From NCBI GenBank assembly GCA_023525715.1, contig JAKNSD010000063.1, positions 248,001-312,000 on the forward strand: a stretch of DNA of 64,000 bases. Reading direction: 5' to 3'. Made by a program: the position numbers and the translations under genes. Positions 34,527 to 45,164 of this stretch are shown one piece after another. Source of the DNA: Cichorium intybus. Taxonomy: Eukaryota > Streptophyta > Magnoliopsida > Asterales > Asteraceae. The notes beneath the pieces are model-generated. The model was not told where the DNA came from. It ran no database searches and worked only from the letters and a program-made list of their open reading frames with translations. The first letter of the stretch is position 1. Each line of letters begins with the position of its first letter.

Positions 34527-35849
34527 TCAGTTGCTTTTAGGAACCCATTCCATTTTGTAACTGGGTTTGTCACTGTCGTCTGAACATTTCACTTGTTCCC
34601 ACACCATGACCTGTTTATCAAGAATAGAATTTGAAGAGTTAACAGAACAATTTGAAGGTTTAGAGTTACTCCATTTTGGTACCCATTGATAGTTTGATTT
34701 TGATTTCCTTTTGACTGATCGAGTGGGTGTTCTAGAGCTTGTCTTGGGAATTGATTTGCCCTTTGCTTTTGGCCTGTATTGCCAGTGAGAGCTGGATGAT
34801 GATCCTTGAGGTGACTTTGATTTTGTAAAATTTGACATTGCAGAGTCATCTCTAGGATTAATCCTTCTGTCACTTTGTGTTTGTCTTCGTGCTTTGGCAA
34901 CATTCCAGTCACCATCCCTTAAGTGAGATCTTGAATTGTTTCTCTTGATAGATCTCCCTCTTTGCACCCTTTTGTGACTGTGACCATGCTGAGGACAGTT
35001 TCTGGCTATATGTCCAGGAGTTCCACAACTGTAGCATGTCTGCCTTTTTGGAGCCACAGAATTTGAAGTCGATCCTGGTCCAGAATTAAATGGCTTTTGA
35101 GAGCGTCCACAATTGCATACACACGTGGCTGCTTGCTGTATTGGTTTCCTTTGTTTGAATTTTTTAGAAACCTGAACTTTTGGACTTTTTGCATCATCAC
35201 TCTTTGTGGAGCAGCTGACAGATTTAGAGTTTCTGTCCATATATGCATTAATTGTTGTGGATGATGTGGTAGGAGGATGTTTCTCAGCACCAGATTGTTC
35301 ACCATCTGCTTTGGGTTCATCTGCACACTCAACAGAAGCATTAGCAATTTTTAATACATCCATCTCAGCTTGGCTGGATTTCTCAGTGACAAAAACATCG
35401 TTTAAGTCGAGGGGTGGGGTACAATTATAATTAAATGGAGGAAGAACACTTTTGTACCCGAGACCCTTAGTTTCATCCCATTTAAGTTGAGTTTCAATCA
35501 TCGACTCAACTATCGTGCTTGACCCTTCGAATTTTTTGAAAATAAATTCCTTTTCTTGAAGTGTAGATTTCAAAGAGTCACGCTCGGTAGTCAAATTGAT
35601 GACGTCCTCTTTGGCAAACCTATGACAACTCTTTATGCTGTATTCGTCCTATAATTTTTTAAAATCGCTTATTTGTGCTTCTAATTTTTCTTGTAGAGGC
35701 TTTATTTTCCTTTTAAGACTATAATTCAAATTTTACAGTTCAAAAACTTCTCTAACAAGATTTTCGTTTATTTCGCGATATTTATTAATTTTTGTTTCAC
35801 AGTCCGAACAGCATGAGTTTTTGCATAAATCATTTATTTCGGTGGTCAT
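34527..35849 (-). pseudogene. E3 Gag-like protein with CCHC knuckle, broken
   Basis: Starts at ATG 35849 (MTTEINDLCK). In-frame stops at 35733-35735 and 35649-35651 interrupt a coiled-coil-rich N-terminus. From 35594 the frame is open for 355 codons with a nucleic-acid-binding knuckle CYSCGTPGHIARNC (near 35000-35040), an Arg/Ser/Lys-rich basic region and the ending MEWVPKSN. This ending is the same sort found before the protease in E4 (WVPKS near 53250). The N-terminal Gag domain of Copia elements (UBN2-like) is absent, so this is a shortened Gag. It could bind RNA but could not support transposition alone. Confidence 0.75.
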
Positions 35850-35904
35850 TTTAAAGTCAAAATTAAATTGAAACAAACCAAAGCTTTGAAAATCAACAAA
35901 ATTA

Positions 35905-36260
35905 GCCGAAAAGGTGCAACTTTTGGCCGAAATCCTTGATGTTGACCGAAAATCCTGATTTTGACCAAATCTTGACCGAAAACCTCAAAGTTTGACTGAA
36001 ATCCACAAGTTAGACTGAAATCCACAATTTGGAGTTTGTGTTGACCGAAAACCATAGTTTTTCGGTTGATATTGACCGAAATCCTTGATTTTGAATGAGG
36101 TTTGACCGAAAACCTTATCTGTTGACCAATGGTTAGACCGAAAACCAGGATTTCGACCAGATATTGACTGAAATCCTCAAGATTGACTGGATTCTGACCG
36201 AAAACCACTTTGTAACCTAAATGTTGACCGATAACCTATATATGCCGCCGAAACCCCCTT
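35905..36260 (+). repeat. E3 leader array of TTGACCGAAAACC motifs
   Basis: About fifteen irregularly spaced copies of GACCGAAAACC, GACCGAAATCC or GACTGAAATCC on the plus strand. This array makes the 120-codon minus-strand ORF here an artefact of low complexity. The core is the reverse complement of the motif cluster at 31985-32610 in the same element. Confidence 0.75.
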
Positions 36261-36479
36261 TTTAATCCACCGAAATCGACCAGAAATTCGTGGAAATTCC
36301 TTAATTATCGAGATTTGGAGATTTGATTGGTTGTTTCCACATTTGAATCCCGATGAACACGAAGAAGGTCTAGATGAACCTCAATGAACAGTAACCACAA
36401 TTTAAAACCAAAACTCAAACAAAACTTGATTTATTTCTTGAAAAATGATTGATACCAAAACAATAAAAAATGTTTTCAA

Positions 36480-36491
36480 GCTCTGGTACCA
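36480..36491 (-). other. E3 primer-binding site
   Basis: The minus strand reads TGGTACCAGAGC, one mismatch from the initiator tRNA-Met complement, 2 nt inside the 5' LTR. Confidence 0.85.
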
Positions 36492-36493
36492 AT

Positions 36494-36844
36494 TGTAAGT
36501 TCCGAATTCACTCCAAAACAATATCGATCATATAATAATTCAATTGGTGCGGAAAACCAACTGAATCACAATCAAGAAAATAAGAACAATATCAATAAAA
36601 ATGCATTCGTTTGTATTGATTGGTAAACGACTAATACAAAATGATCATCAATACATAGAACTCGACACCACCACCTTGATTTCGGCCAACCAACCCCTTA
36701 CACGCCATCTACACAGCTATATATTACTAACTAGATAAACCAAGCCTAATACATGTTAAGCCCCAACCCAGAACTAGCCTAACAAGCCCAAAATGCCTAC
36801 AGACCAAATAACGAAAGCATAAACCACCTAAATAAGGCCCAACA
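36494..36844 (-). repeat. E3 5' LTR
   Basis: 351 bp, direct repeat of 28693-29060, followed by the AATCT duplication at 36845-36849. Confidence 0.92.
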
Positions 36845-36849
36845 AATCT

Positions 36850-38760
36850 TCAAGTAAGTATGAAAATGTTGTAAACAAATTGCCCAAAAACGTGCCGATG
36901 TAATCACATCTTTCTTTACGGTGCTAAACTTTTTGAAGTCATTCCACATCATAGTGCCATCATCTACATCGATTCCTTTATAGACGCCCCAAAGATTTTC
37001 AATCATGTTTTGATTCAATGAATATGTTCCTCCAGTCAATCCTCACAGGCAACGAATGATAACGTGGGCGAAAAGTTGCCAAATGGATCAGATGTTGTAT
37101 CTATAGTTGCTGTTGAGTAAGCTTTGTGTCTGTACGATAGAGGAATGGAGGTTCTGGCTTTCGTCAAGGGTTCTCGAAGAGGGGTATTTAATAGTATTTC
37201 AATGATGACGACACCATAAGAATGAAAGTTGTTTGGATCTTGAACCACCTGAAGATTGCAAGAAGCAATTTTGATTTATGTTGGAGCAGAAAGAGACGCC
37301 ATTGTGGAAGAATGGAGAAGATGATTGAACAGTAGCAAGGGTTAGGGCTCCAAAGAAATTGTAATTGTGTGTGAGGAGTGAGAATGGAGGGAACAGTTTA
37401 AATAAGTAATTTAAAAAGAATTGGAAAGCAGTTTTTGAAAATCATTTAAAAAAGAATTATCAAATATCGCGACATCAACATCAATACCCTTATAGACGCC
37501 CTAAAGAATTTCAATCATGTTTTGATTCAATGAATATGTTCCTCCAATCAATCCTGATAGACAACAGATGATAACCTGGGCGACAAGTTGCCAAATGGGA
37601 GGAAGATAAGCTTTTTTGAAATGACGCATTTGTTTGAAAGTTCCTTTGTATCATATAGAACATAGAAAACCCTTGATTTGATTAAAGTTGAGAGAAGAAG
37701 AGAAACAGGTTTGGGATCAGCAAGAGGGAACCCAATAGCACGAAGAAAGGTTTCCTTGTTAAGAACAACAGAAGTACCAGAACTCAGCTTGAAGTTGAGA
37801 GCATCAGATATTTTATCTATAGTTGCTGTTGAGTAAGCTTTGTGTATGTACGATAGAGGAATAGAGGTTGTGCTTTTCGTCAAGGGTTCTCGAAGAGGGG
37901 TATTTAAGAGTATTTCAATGATGACGACAACACAGGAATAAAAGTTGTTTGGATCTAGAACCACCTGAAGATTGCAAGAAGCAATTTTGATTTCTGTTGG
38001 AGTAGAAGAAGATGCCATTATGGAAGAATGGAGAAGATGATTGAACAGTCGCAAGGGTTAGGGCTCCAAAGAAATTTGAAATTGTGTGTGAGGAGTGAGA
38101 ATGGAGGGAACGGTTTAAATAAATAATTTAAAATGAAATGGAAAGTGGTTTTTGAAAATCATTTAAAAATAATTATCAAATATCGCGACATCAACATCGA
38201 TTCCCTTATAGACGCCCTAAAGAATTTCAATCATGTTTTGATTCAATGAATATGTTCCTCCAGTTAATCCTAACAGACAACGGATGATAACTTGAGGGAA
38301 AAGTTGCCAAATGGGAGGACGTTAAGCTTTTTTGAAATGACACATTTGTTTGAAAGTTCCTTTGTATCCTATTGAACGCAAAAAAACCCTTGATTTGATT
38401 GAAGTTGAGAGAAGAAGAGAAAGAGGTTTTGGGATCCGCAAGAGGGAAATCAATAGCACAAAGAAAGGTTTCCTTGTTAAGAATAACAGAAGTACCAGAA
38501 CTCAGCCTGAAGTTGAGAGCATCGTATATTTTATCTATAGTTGCGGTTGAGTAAGCTTTGTGTATGTATGATAGAGGAATGGAGGTTTTGGTTTTCGTCA
38601 AGGGTTCTCAAAGAGGGGTATTTAAGACTATTTCAATGATGACGACAACACAGGAATGAAAGTTGTTTGGATCTAGAACCACCTGAAGATTGCAAGAAGC
38701 AATTTTGATTTCTGTTGGAGCAGAAGGAGATGCCATTGTAGAAGAATGGAGAAGATGATT
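36850..38760 (-). pseudogene. Copia-1 accessory ORF, N-terminal half, triplicated
   Basis: Three tandem copies of a leader plus ORF start, with ATGs at 38736, 38018 and 37302 on the minus strand (spacing about 717 bp). The middle copy is the longest, with a recognisable block LDPNNFYSCVVVIIEILLNTPLREPLTK, PLSYIHKAYSTATIDK and FLRAIGFPLADPKPV. The 37302 copy has lost roughly 190 bp internally but alone continues into GVYKGIDVDDGTMMW and SARFW (37039-36850), where E3 interrupts it. This domain recalls accessory ORFs placed after pol in Asteraceae Copia elements. All copies are frameshifted. Function is unknown. Confidence 0.6.
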
Positions 38761-38880
38761 GAACAATCGCAAGGTTAGGGCTCCAAAGAAATTATAATTA
38801 TGTGAGAGGAGTGAGAATGGAGGGAACGGTTTAAATAAGTAATTTAAAAAGAAATCGAAAGCGGCTTTTGAAAATCATTT
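36958..38880 (-). repeat. three-copy tandem duplication, period about 717 bp
   Basis: The same ordered landmarks recur three times (GGAAGAATGGAGAAGATGAT at 37306, 38021 and 38741 regions; ATAGACGCCC at about 36976, 37491 and 38207). The junctions sit at the same place in each unit, after GIDVD in the reading frame. Copies are diverged by substitutions, so the duplication is not recent. Confidence 0.85.
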
Positions 38881-39369
38881 AAAAAATAATTATCAAATAT
38901 CGTGTCCACAGTCTGACAATTAATGAAGTTCATGATGAGGACTCTAAATAGAGATAATTGCCTGAAATAGTCGTACCTGTCCAATCACAACGGCCTAGTG
39001 ATTGTTGGAATTTCCTTTTAATAACATTAATTTTGTGACTTGATTTAATTCAAAAAGAATAATTAGCATTAAATATACACTCAAAAACATTCTTTCAGAG
39101 AGACTAAATGACATATATTGACTGCCAATTATATGAACTTATTTATTGCACAAAATAACTTAGCTTCGTCCGATAAAGATAACTTTGGACAAAATACCGA
39201 TCAACGTTCCTTGCATCCAGAGCTGAGACAAAAGAAACAGATGAGTAGATATCCTAAAAGTCATAATAAAGTGATCCCTTCATCCGATGAGACTTTACAG
39301 GGGACGAGTCATTTAAGAATTCAAGAATTGGGGATCTGGGTTCAACATTCCTAACTTGTTAAGAAAATG
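38881..39369 (-). other. Copia-1 spacer between pol and accessory ORF
   Basis: No domain recognised. The plus-strand 78-codon ORF at 39118-39354 lies opposite the decayed end of RNase H and looks like a shadow. I see no promoter or repeat. Confidence 0.4.
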
Positions 39370-41302
39370 ATTAAATTTTGTTGGATCCAAAGCTTTAGTT
39401 AATTCAGCTATCTCTTCCTCTAAAGGAACAAAAATAATTTCAATGTTGGTGAAGTGATATCTGATGTCAACGTGTTTTGTTATGGAGTGGTGAATGGGAT
39501 TATGAGAGATTGCTATGACACTTTTGAATCATAATAAATAGGAATTTTGAGAAAGTTATATCTATAGTCCATAAGTTGAGATTTCATCAAAAAAACATGT
39601 GAGCAACAGCTGGCTGTTGAAACATATTGAACTTTGGCTATAGAAAGAGTAACACAGGTTTGTTTCTTCGGTGGCCAACCGAGTAACCTTCCACCAAGAA
39701 ATTGACATCCTCCGGATGTGTTTTTTTAATCGAGAAGACAACCAGCATGATCAGCATCGGTAATCGCTTGAAGACTAAAGTCATTTCCAAGTGGATACCA
39801 AAGTCCCAATGATTTTGAACCTTTGAGATATCGAAAAATTTGGTTTTTAGCGGTCAAATGTGATCTCTTTGGATCTGCTTGGTATCGTACGCATATACAT
39901 ATGGAAAACATGATATCTGGACGACTGTCTATGAGGTACAGGAGTGACCCAATCATACCTCTATAAAGTTTCTGATCCACCAATTCTTTGGTTGGGTCCG
40001 AAGCAAGCTTTGAACCGAAGGCCATGGGAACTTTAGCAGATGCACAATTGTCCATATCATATTTCTTTAAAAGCTTCATTATATACTTTCTTGATGAAGA
40101 AAAGTTCCTCGACTCGTTTTCTTGATCTGTAGACTTAAAAAAAAAGTTAATTTCATGGTTAATACTCATTTTAAATTTTCTTACCATAAGTTTGGAGAAG
40201 TCAGCAACCATTGCCTCGTCCGTAGAACCAAAGATTATATCATCCACCTATATTTGCACAAGCATGATATGCTTTTTGTTTGATCTCCTGAACAGTGTGG
40301 GATCCACACCTCCTCAAACAAATGCAGACGCTGTAAGAAACTTGGTCAAAGTATCATACCAAGCCGGTGGAGCCTATTTTAACCCATAGACTGCTTTTAT
40401 GAGGTTGTAGCAATGGTTTGGATGTTCTTCGCTTTCAAAACCGGGAGGTTATCGCAGATACACTTCTTCTTTAAGTTCTCCAATTAGAAAATCACTTTTC
40501 ACATCTATTTGATGAACCTTGATGTTCTTGTGTGCTGCGTAAGCAAGGAAGATGCGTATTGCCTGAAGTCTTGCTACTGCAGCAAAGTTTTCTTCGTAAT
40601 TGATACCTTCTAATTGATTATAACCTTTGGCAACCAGTCTTTCCTTGTTCCGGATAACAACTCTGGATTCATCTAATTTATTTCTGAAAACCCATCTTGT
40701 GCCAATAATGGATTGACCTTTTGGTTGAGGAACCAAGATCCATACATTGTTCCTTTCAAACTCGGCAAGTTCTTCTTGCATGACTTTTATCCAATCCGAG
40801 TGTTCTAAAGCATCATGAATTTTCTTTGGTTCGATCATGGATACGAAAGCAAAGTGATGACAATCATCTTGAATTTAATTTACGGTTCGAGTTTGGACAC
40901 TAATCGACGGATTTCCAATGATTTGATTAGGAGGATGATTTTTTTCCATATATGAAGTCTTAGAGTCAGATGATTGGAGACTGAAGTAGATACAATATCA
41001 ACGACTTGAGCATGTTTCTCCCCATGAACGTCTTGAATATTTGAAGCATGCTCCTCCTCAACAACAGAGTTATCAAGAGTAAAAGTAAAGGCCTCAATCA
41101 AAGAGAAAGAAGCAATAGGCGAATTTCTTTGAGGAACAATTGGTTCAACGGGCCCTAGAACTGGATTCGAGACCACTGTTTGAATTACTCTCACCCTCGA
41201 CAGATGGCTCATTGATTGAATTGCTCTCACCCTCGACACGAGACAGAGATTCAATCCCAGTTGATTCAATAGAGACAGAGGGTCTTGATGTATGAGTGAA
41301 AG
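39370..41302 (-). pseudogene. Copia-1 pol: RT and RNase H remnant
   Basis: Minus-strand Ty1/Copia pol. From 41269 comes the variable linker after integrase, with a repeated VEGESNS pattern. From 40838 comes the RT (DALEHSDWIKVMQEELAEFERNN, WVFRNKLDE, VHQIDVKSDFL). Frameshifts follow, then the active site, where the usual Tyr of YVDD is a TAG codon, giving stop-VDDIIFGS (near 40247). RT/RNase H then runs to about 39726 (RPDIMFSICICVRYQADPK, ITDADHAGC), decaying by 39370. Gag and integrase lie on the other side of E4. It is inactive. Confidence 0.85.
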
Positions 41303-42296
41303 TGTTGGATTAGGTGTCTAACCAATAAACTATAATTGGTATATACTTGAATTGATAGTAGCACAGTCCTTTTGGGTTGCCCTCAAACCTAGCAATTGGA
41401 CAGGACGACTTTAAGAGAGAGAGTGTGTGTGTGTGATTTATTATGTGATTAATAAATCAAGATAAATAGTTTATTAATGTATTATGTGAATAATATATTA
41501 ACTAGAAATAGTAATATTTAGTTGATAATTAATCAAAAATTAATTGAAATTAATTGAATTAATTAAAAGTGTAGGGGTTGAATTGTAATTGTTCAATAGT
41601 TGAGCAATGGACAATTGAGAAAGGAGATATATTTGGATGAAATTATAAGAATAATTATCCTTATTATCTTCGAATATCGACAGCTGATAGAGTTTGAATT
41701 TAAGATAAAAAGTTTATCCGGTTTAAATTCAAATAAGGCTTATCTGTAAGGTTTATTTCTATTCACTTTGAGGCTATAAATATGAATCCCAAGACCCCAT
41801 TTTTTACGCCAAGTTTATAAGTCCTTTCCCTCTCTCTCGTTTTCCTGCTTGCTAGTATTTTGGGTCAAAACCACTTTAGGCATGACATTTGTGGTGCTTG
41901 CTTCCAAAGAAAGCAACGAAAAGGTATGTAACCCTAATCGTGTTTTTATCATTTTCTATTTATACCTTTAGGATTCTTTAGATGTTCTTGCTTTGTTAGT
42001 ATATTTGTATTGTGTAAATTGCGCCTTTTGTTTAAGCCTTTTAGTTAGCAGACGGGACTGTCCATTCCGCCTTTAAGATGAGCTATATAAGGCATGCACG
42101 TACCCTTTTTAGGGTTAACGTTTTTAGTTTGATTATCACTGTAACCGGTTTTACGGCAACACTCTTACAGGATAATTCTCATGAATTGTTCTAGAGTGCT
42201 TTATACAATCATTCAACATCTGTTTGATTATTGAATCTTGTTCATGTTATTTACATTCCGCGTCATAGAACCAATCAATCTAATATTGTTCCCACA
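41303..42296 (+). repeat. E4 5' LTR
   Basis: Starts TGTTGGATTAGGTGTCTAA and ends GTTCCCACA. It shares its start, the block around TTTGGGTTGCCCTCA and an AT-rich TTAATTAAT core with the minus-strand LTRs of X and Y. A possible TATA box occurs in CTATAAATATGAA (about 41774-41786). Confidence 0.85.
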
Positions 42297-42298
42297 AT

Positions 42299-42310
42299 TG
42301 GTATCAGAGC
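42299..42310 (+). other. E4 primer-binding site
   Basis: TGGTATCAGAGC, a perfect initiator tRNA-Met complement, 2 nt inside the LTR. Confidence 0.95.
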
Positions 42311-42497
42311 TGGAGATAGTATAATCAATTTACTATTCTTCTGTCGAGTTCATATTAGGGTTTAAATGTAGATCTGTTCTTGACTGTCTTCATCATCTCA
42401 ATCGATTGAAGACATCAGATCTTGATCTCTAGTTATTCTCCTTAAACTCGATCCTTATATTATACATCTGGTTCTATTGGTTTTTTTTTTAAATTCA

Positions 42498-43301
42498 ATG
42501 GCTGACGAAGATCCTCACTCCTTATCGTTCAATCTATCAAGTAGTAATGGATCAACAACGAGAATCCCAATCCCCTTTCCTAAAAACTACGAAGTCTGGG
42601 GCTTTACACTTTGAGGATTATGTTCTTGGGATTGAAGAACATGCATCTACAATATGGCATGCAATGACGCAAGAAACGCACGTACACTCCGGTACAAGAA
42701 TGATGATAAAAACATTGGGTGATTATAATGCACTTCTCGCCGATCACCCGAATACTCCTTTAGACGAGAAGAATAAACTGATGGGAAACATCAAGGCGAT
42801 GAGAATCCTCAGATTTGCACTGCCTCCCGATACGTTGCGGCTCGTAAGTTATTGTGATACAGCCAAAGGAATATGGGATAGGCTGAAAGGACTATATTTC
42901 GGAGATGCCGATCTCCAGCATTCGGTTCAAACAACTCCTCTATCTGAATTCGGATCGTTTGCTCAAAAATCCAAAGAAAAGCTAGTTCAAACATTCAACC
43001 ACTACAATCACCTGTCGAGCAGAATGCTCAAAGGCTGGAACGAAGCAATATTGAATAGAAGGTCACATTTCTAAATGGCCTGAGATCGGAATGGAAAGCC
43101 ATTGTGTCTACCGTAAAGGCACATGAACAATTCAAAAGTTACACGTTGGCTAAACTCGTCGGAATTCTAAAGTCTCATGAAGACGAGGTCATAAAAGAAG
43201 ACAAACTTGTATCCAACATGGGTTCTCTTGCATTGGTTGTGAAGGGAAAGAAAGTAGTTGAAGAAGATTCCAAATATGATATTTTGGACGATGAACTTTC
43301 C
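42498..43301 (+). pseudogene. E4 Gag, N-terminal part
   Basis: ATG at 42498 gives MADEDPHS and runs to NYEVWG. A one-base shift moves the frame to the open stretch ending at 43074 (EDYVLGIEEHASTIW, GIWDRLKGLYFG). A second shift leads into 43104-43301 (LAKLVGILKSHEDEVIKED), which stops at the E5 insertion point. The pattern matches Copia Gag (UBN2-like) domains, which form the particle shell. The TTTCC duplication at 43297-43301 and 51019-51023 allows the frame to continue after E5. Confidence 0.8.
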
Positions 43302-45149
43302 TGTAAGACCCGTATCCTGATTATAACATATATACTTAAAATAAGAGTGTTAGGAATTATATGATCATTGGTAGTTATAAAGCTAAGAAAAACTTTAGTT
43401 ACAATTTCATATGAAAATCAGCATTTTGTGTCGTTTTTATAAAAATCATAATTAATTCTAGAAAAATCGTTTGGACCTCAAACTAGTGCACAAAGTTTAC
43501 AAATTGAGTCTAGTACAATTACCAAAAATAATAGTAAGCTTGAAAATGACATTATCTATGGTAAAAAATGCAATATTTACTGATTAGTTCGGAATTGACA
43601 GATTAGATAGTCTTTTTTCAAAAATTCATAATAAATCATAGAAAAATTGTATAAATACGTAAAATACATCCCTGGAAAGGTATTGAGATAAATTTCTGGA
43701 ATACCAAATAAAAACGTGAATTTCATGGGTTTAAAGTCGGCTAAACCAGTCTTGAACAGACTGATTCTAGAAGGTATTAATTTCAACAAAGTTATATTAT
43801 TAAAATCTTTTGTCAAAAGTGTCATGCCATTTTTTATTCAAGAATTCAAGTATAAATACCCCTCAAAACATCTCATAAACCACACAACTAAATCTCAATC
43901 CACTATATAGGGGTTTCTAAGCACTAGAGTGTAAGCAAGTGAGCGAAAGGAAGCTTAAAAGCCTAACGAAGGAGTTATAGATCTCGACGACTGGTCATAA
44001 GGTAACTACAAACCTTTCTATAGCTTAATTAGGTATTGTAAAATAGTTTTTGTTAAGAAGTAGAATATTTAATAAGAATAACATATGTTATATTATACTC
44101 ATTTCTAACAATAGTAAACAAAAACCTTAAAATGTCGTTATTATAACAATTCGTAATTTCCGAAAATAATACCGATTGATTTACTTACGAGGACGGTGAC
44201 TAGGCCGATTACTTGGGATCTGGTTGTTGGATTTTCCGAAAGGCTAAAATGCTGAAAGGATCCTGCCACCCCATCTAATCTTCTACCTGGCCGTTCTTTA
44301 CTTGATAAATCATGGAGTATCATATTGGAATTATTGAAGGGTTTAATGATGCGACTATAATATAGTTAAGGATTAAGAAATGATAGATTTCTTATTATGT
44401 TAACAGTTAAAGATGAAGGAAATACAAAGCCGAGAAAGATAAACGATATAGTCAACTATAATCAGGTGAGTCTTCTCACTATACTATAGGTGACATTGCA
44501 TGCGTAGGAAGGAAGATATGTTAGACTAAGGTGATCTTACCTGTTATGATAATTGTATGAATTATTTCTATGATAATGATTGTTTGTGGACGGAACGGGA
44601 TAGCCTGCGAGCCAATAGGCGGAACGGGAATAGCCTGCGAGTCATTAGACGGAACGGGATAGCCCGCGAGCCAATAGGCGGAACGGGAATAGCCTGCGAG
44701 TCATTAGACGGAACGGGAAAAGCCTGCGAGCGATTAGACAGAACGGGAACTGCCCGTGAGTCTTCAGGCGGAACAGGGATAGCCCGCGATTCTCACAGAC
44801 ATATGAATGGTTATGATGTGTTGTATGTTGTGTGATGGATCGTATGGTATTTTGAGGAACTCACTAAGCTCCGTGCTTACCCTTTCCCTATATAAACTAC
44901 TGTTTTAGGTACATCAGGTACCATGGATGGCAAGGCGTGACGTGTATACACTGTGCTGCTTCATTGGAGGACTGTTTTTGAATGGAAGTTCCGCTATGTT
45001 GTGATTTCATTAACTTTTGTTAATCCTGGGATGTTTTCATTAAACTTATAAGTTATGGAATTTTGTCAAATTAATTAAGTGGCTTTTCTTATATTAAAGT
45101 GTTCGTTTAAATTTTTTTTAATTTTACCCTAAAATTTTGGGATGTTACA
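43302..45149 (+). repeat. E5 5' LTR
   Basis: 1848 bp, with TG...CA ends within TGTAAG...GTTACA. It includes a tandem array of about seven 32-33-bp units at 44588-44795 with the core GGAACGGGAATAGCCTGCGAGTC. The array makes the 92-codon ORF at 44557-44835 a repeat artefact. Confidence 0.95.
44588..44795 (+). repeat. tandem array in E5 LTR (5' copy)
   Basis: About seven units of roughly 32-33 bp, alternating endings GAGCCAATAGGC and GAGTCATTAGAC. The array is repeated in the 3' LTR at 50457-50664. The unit core resembles the array core in the E2 LTR (GGAACCAGCCGTGAGTC). Confidence 0.9.
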
Positions 45150-45152
45150 AGT

Positions 45153-45164
45153 TGGTATCAGAGC
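45153..45164 (+). other. E5 primer-binding site
   Basis: TGGTATCAGAGC, a perfect initiator tRNA-Met complement, 3 nt inside the LTR. Confidence 0.95.

Larger units (their letters stand above)
28693..36844 (-). mobile_element. E3: non-autonomous Copia-type element with accessory ORF
   Basis: Short LTRs (28693-29060 and 36494-36844) have TG...CA ends and are flanked by a perfect AATCT duplication (28688-28692 and 36845-36849). Primer site and polypurine tract place it on the minus strand. Internally it has a coiled-coil/CCHC Gag C-terminal region and a large accessory ORF, but no protease, integrase or RT. The LTRs differ by several substitutions and a 17-bp net length change, so it is older than E2 and E5. 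It inserted into the accessory ORF of Copia-1. Confidence 0.9.

Noticed and set aside
35846..36208. 120-codon minus-strand ORF in the E3 leader
   Set aside because: Its FGQ-rich sequence is the translation of the GACCGAAAACC motif array, not a conserved protein.
44588..44795. CRISPR-like regular repeats
   Set aside because: Units are directly adjacent with no unique spacers, lie in a plant LTR and are duplicated in the other LTR.
44557..44835. 92-codon ORF with 11-residue repeats, also at 50426-50704
   Set aside because: Translation of the 33-bp LTR tandem array (a unit of about 11 codons). No start context or homology.
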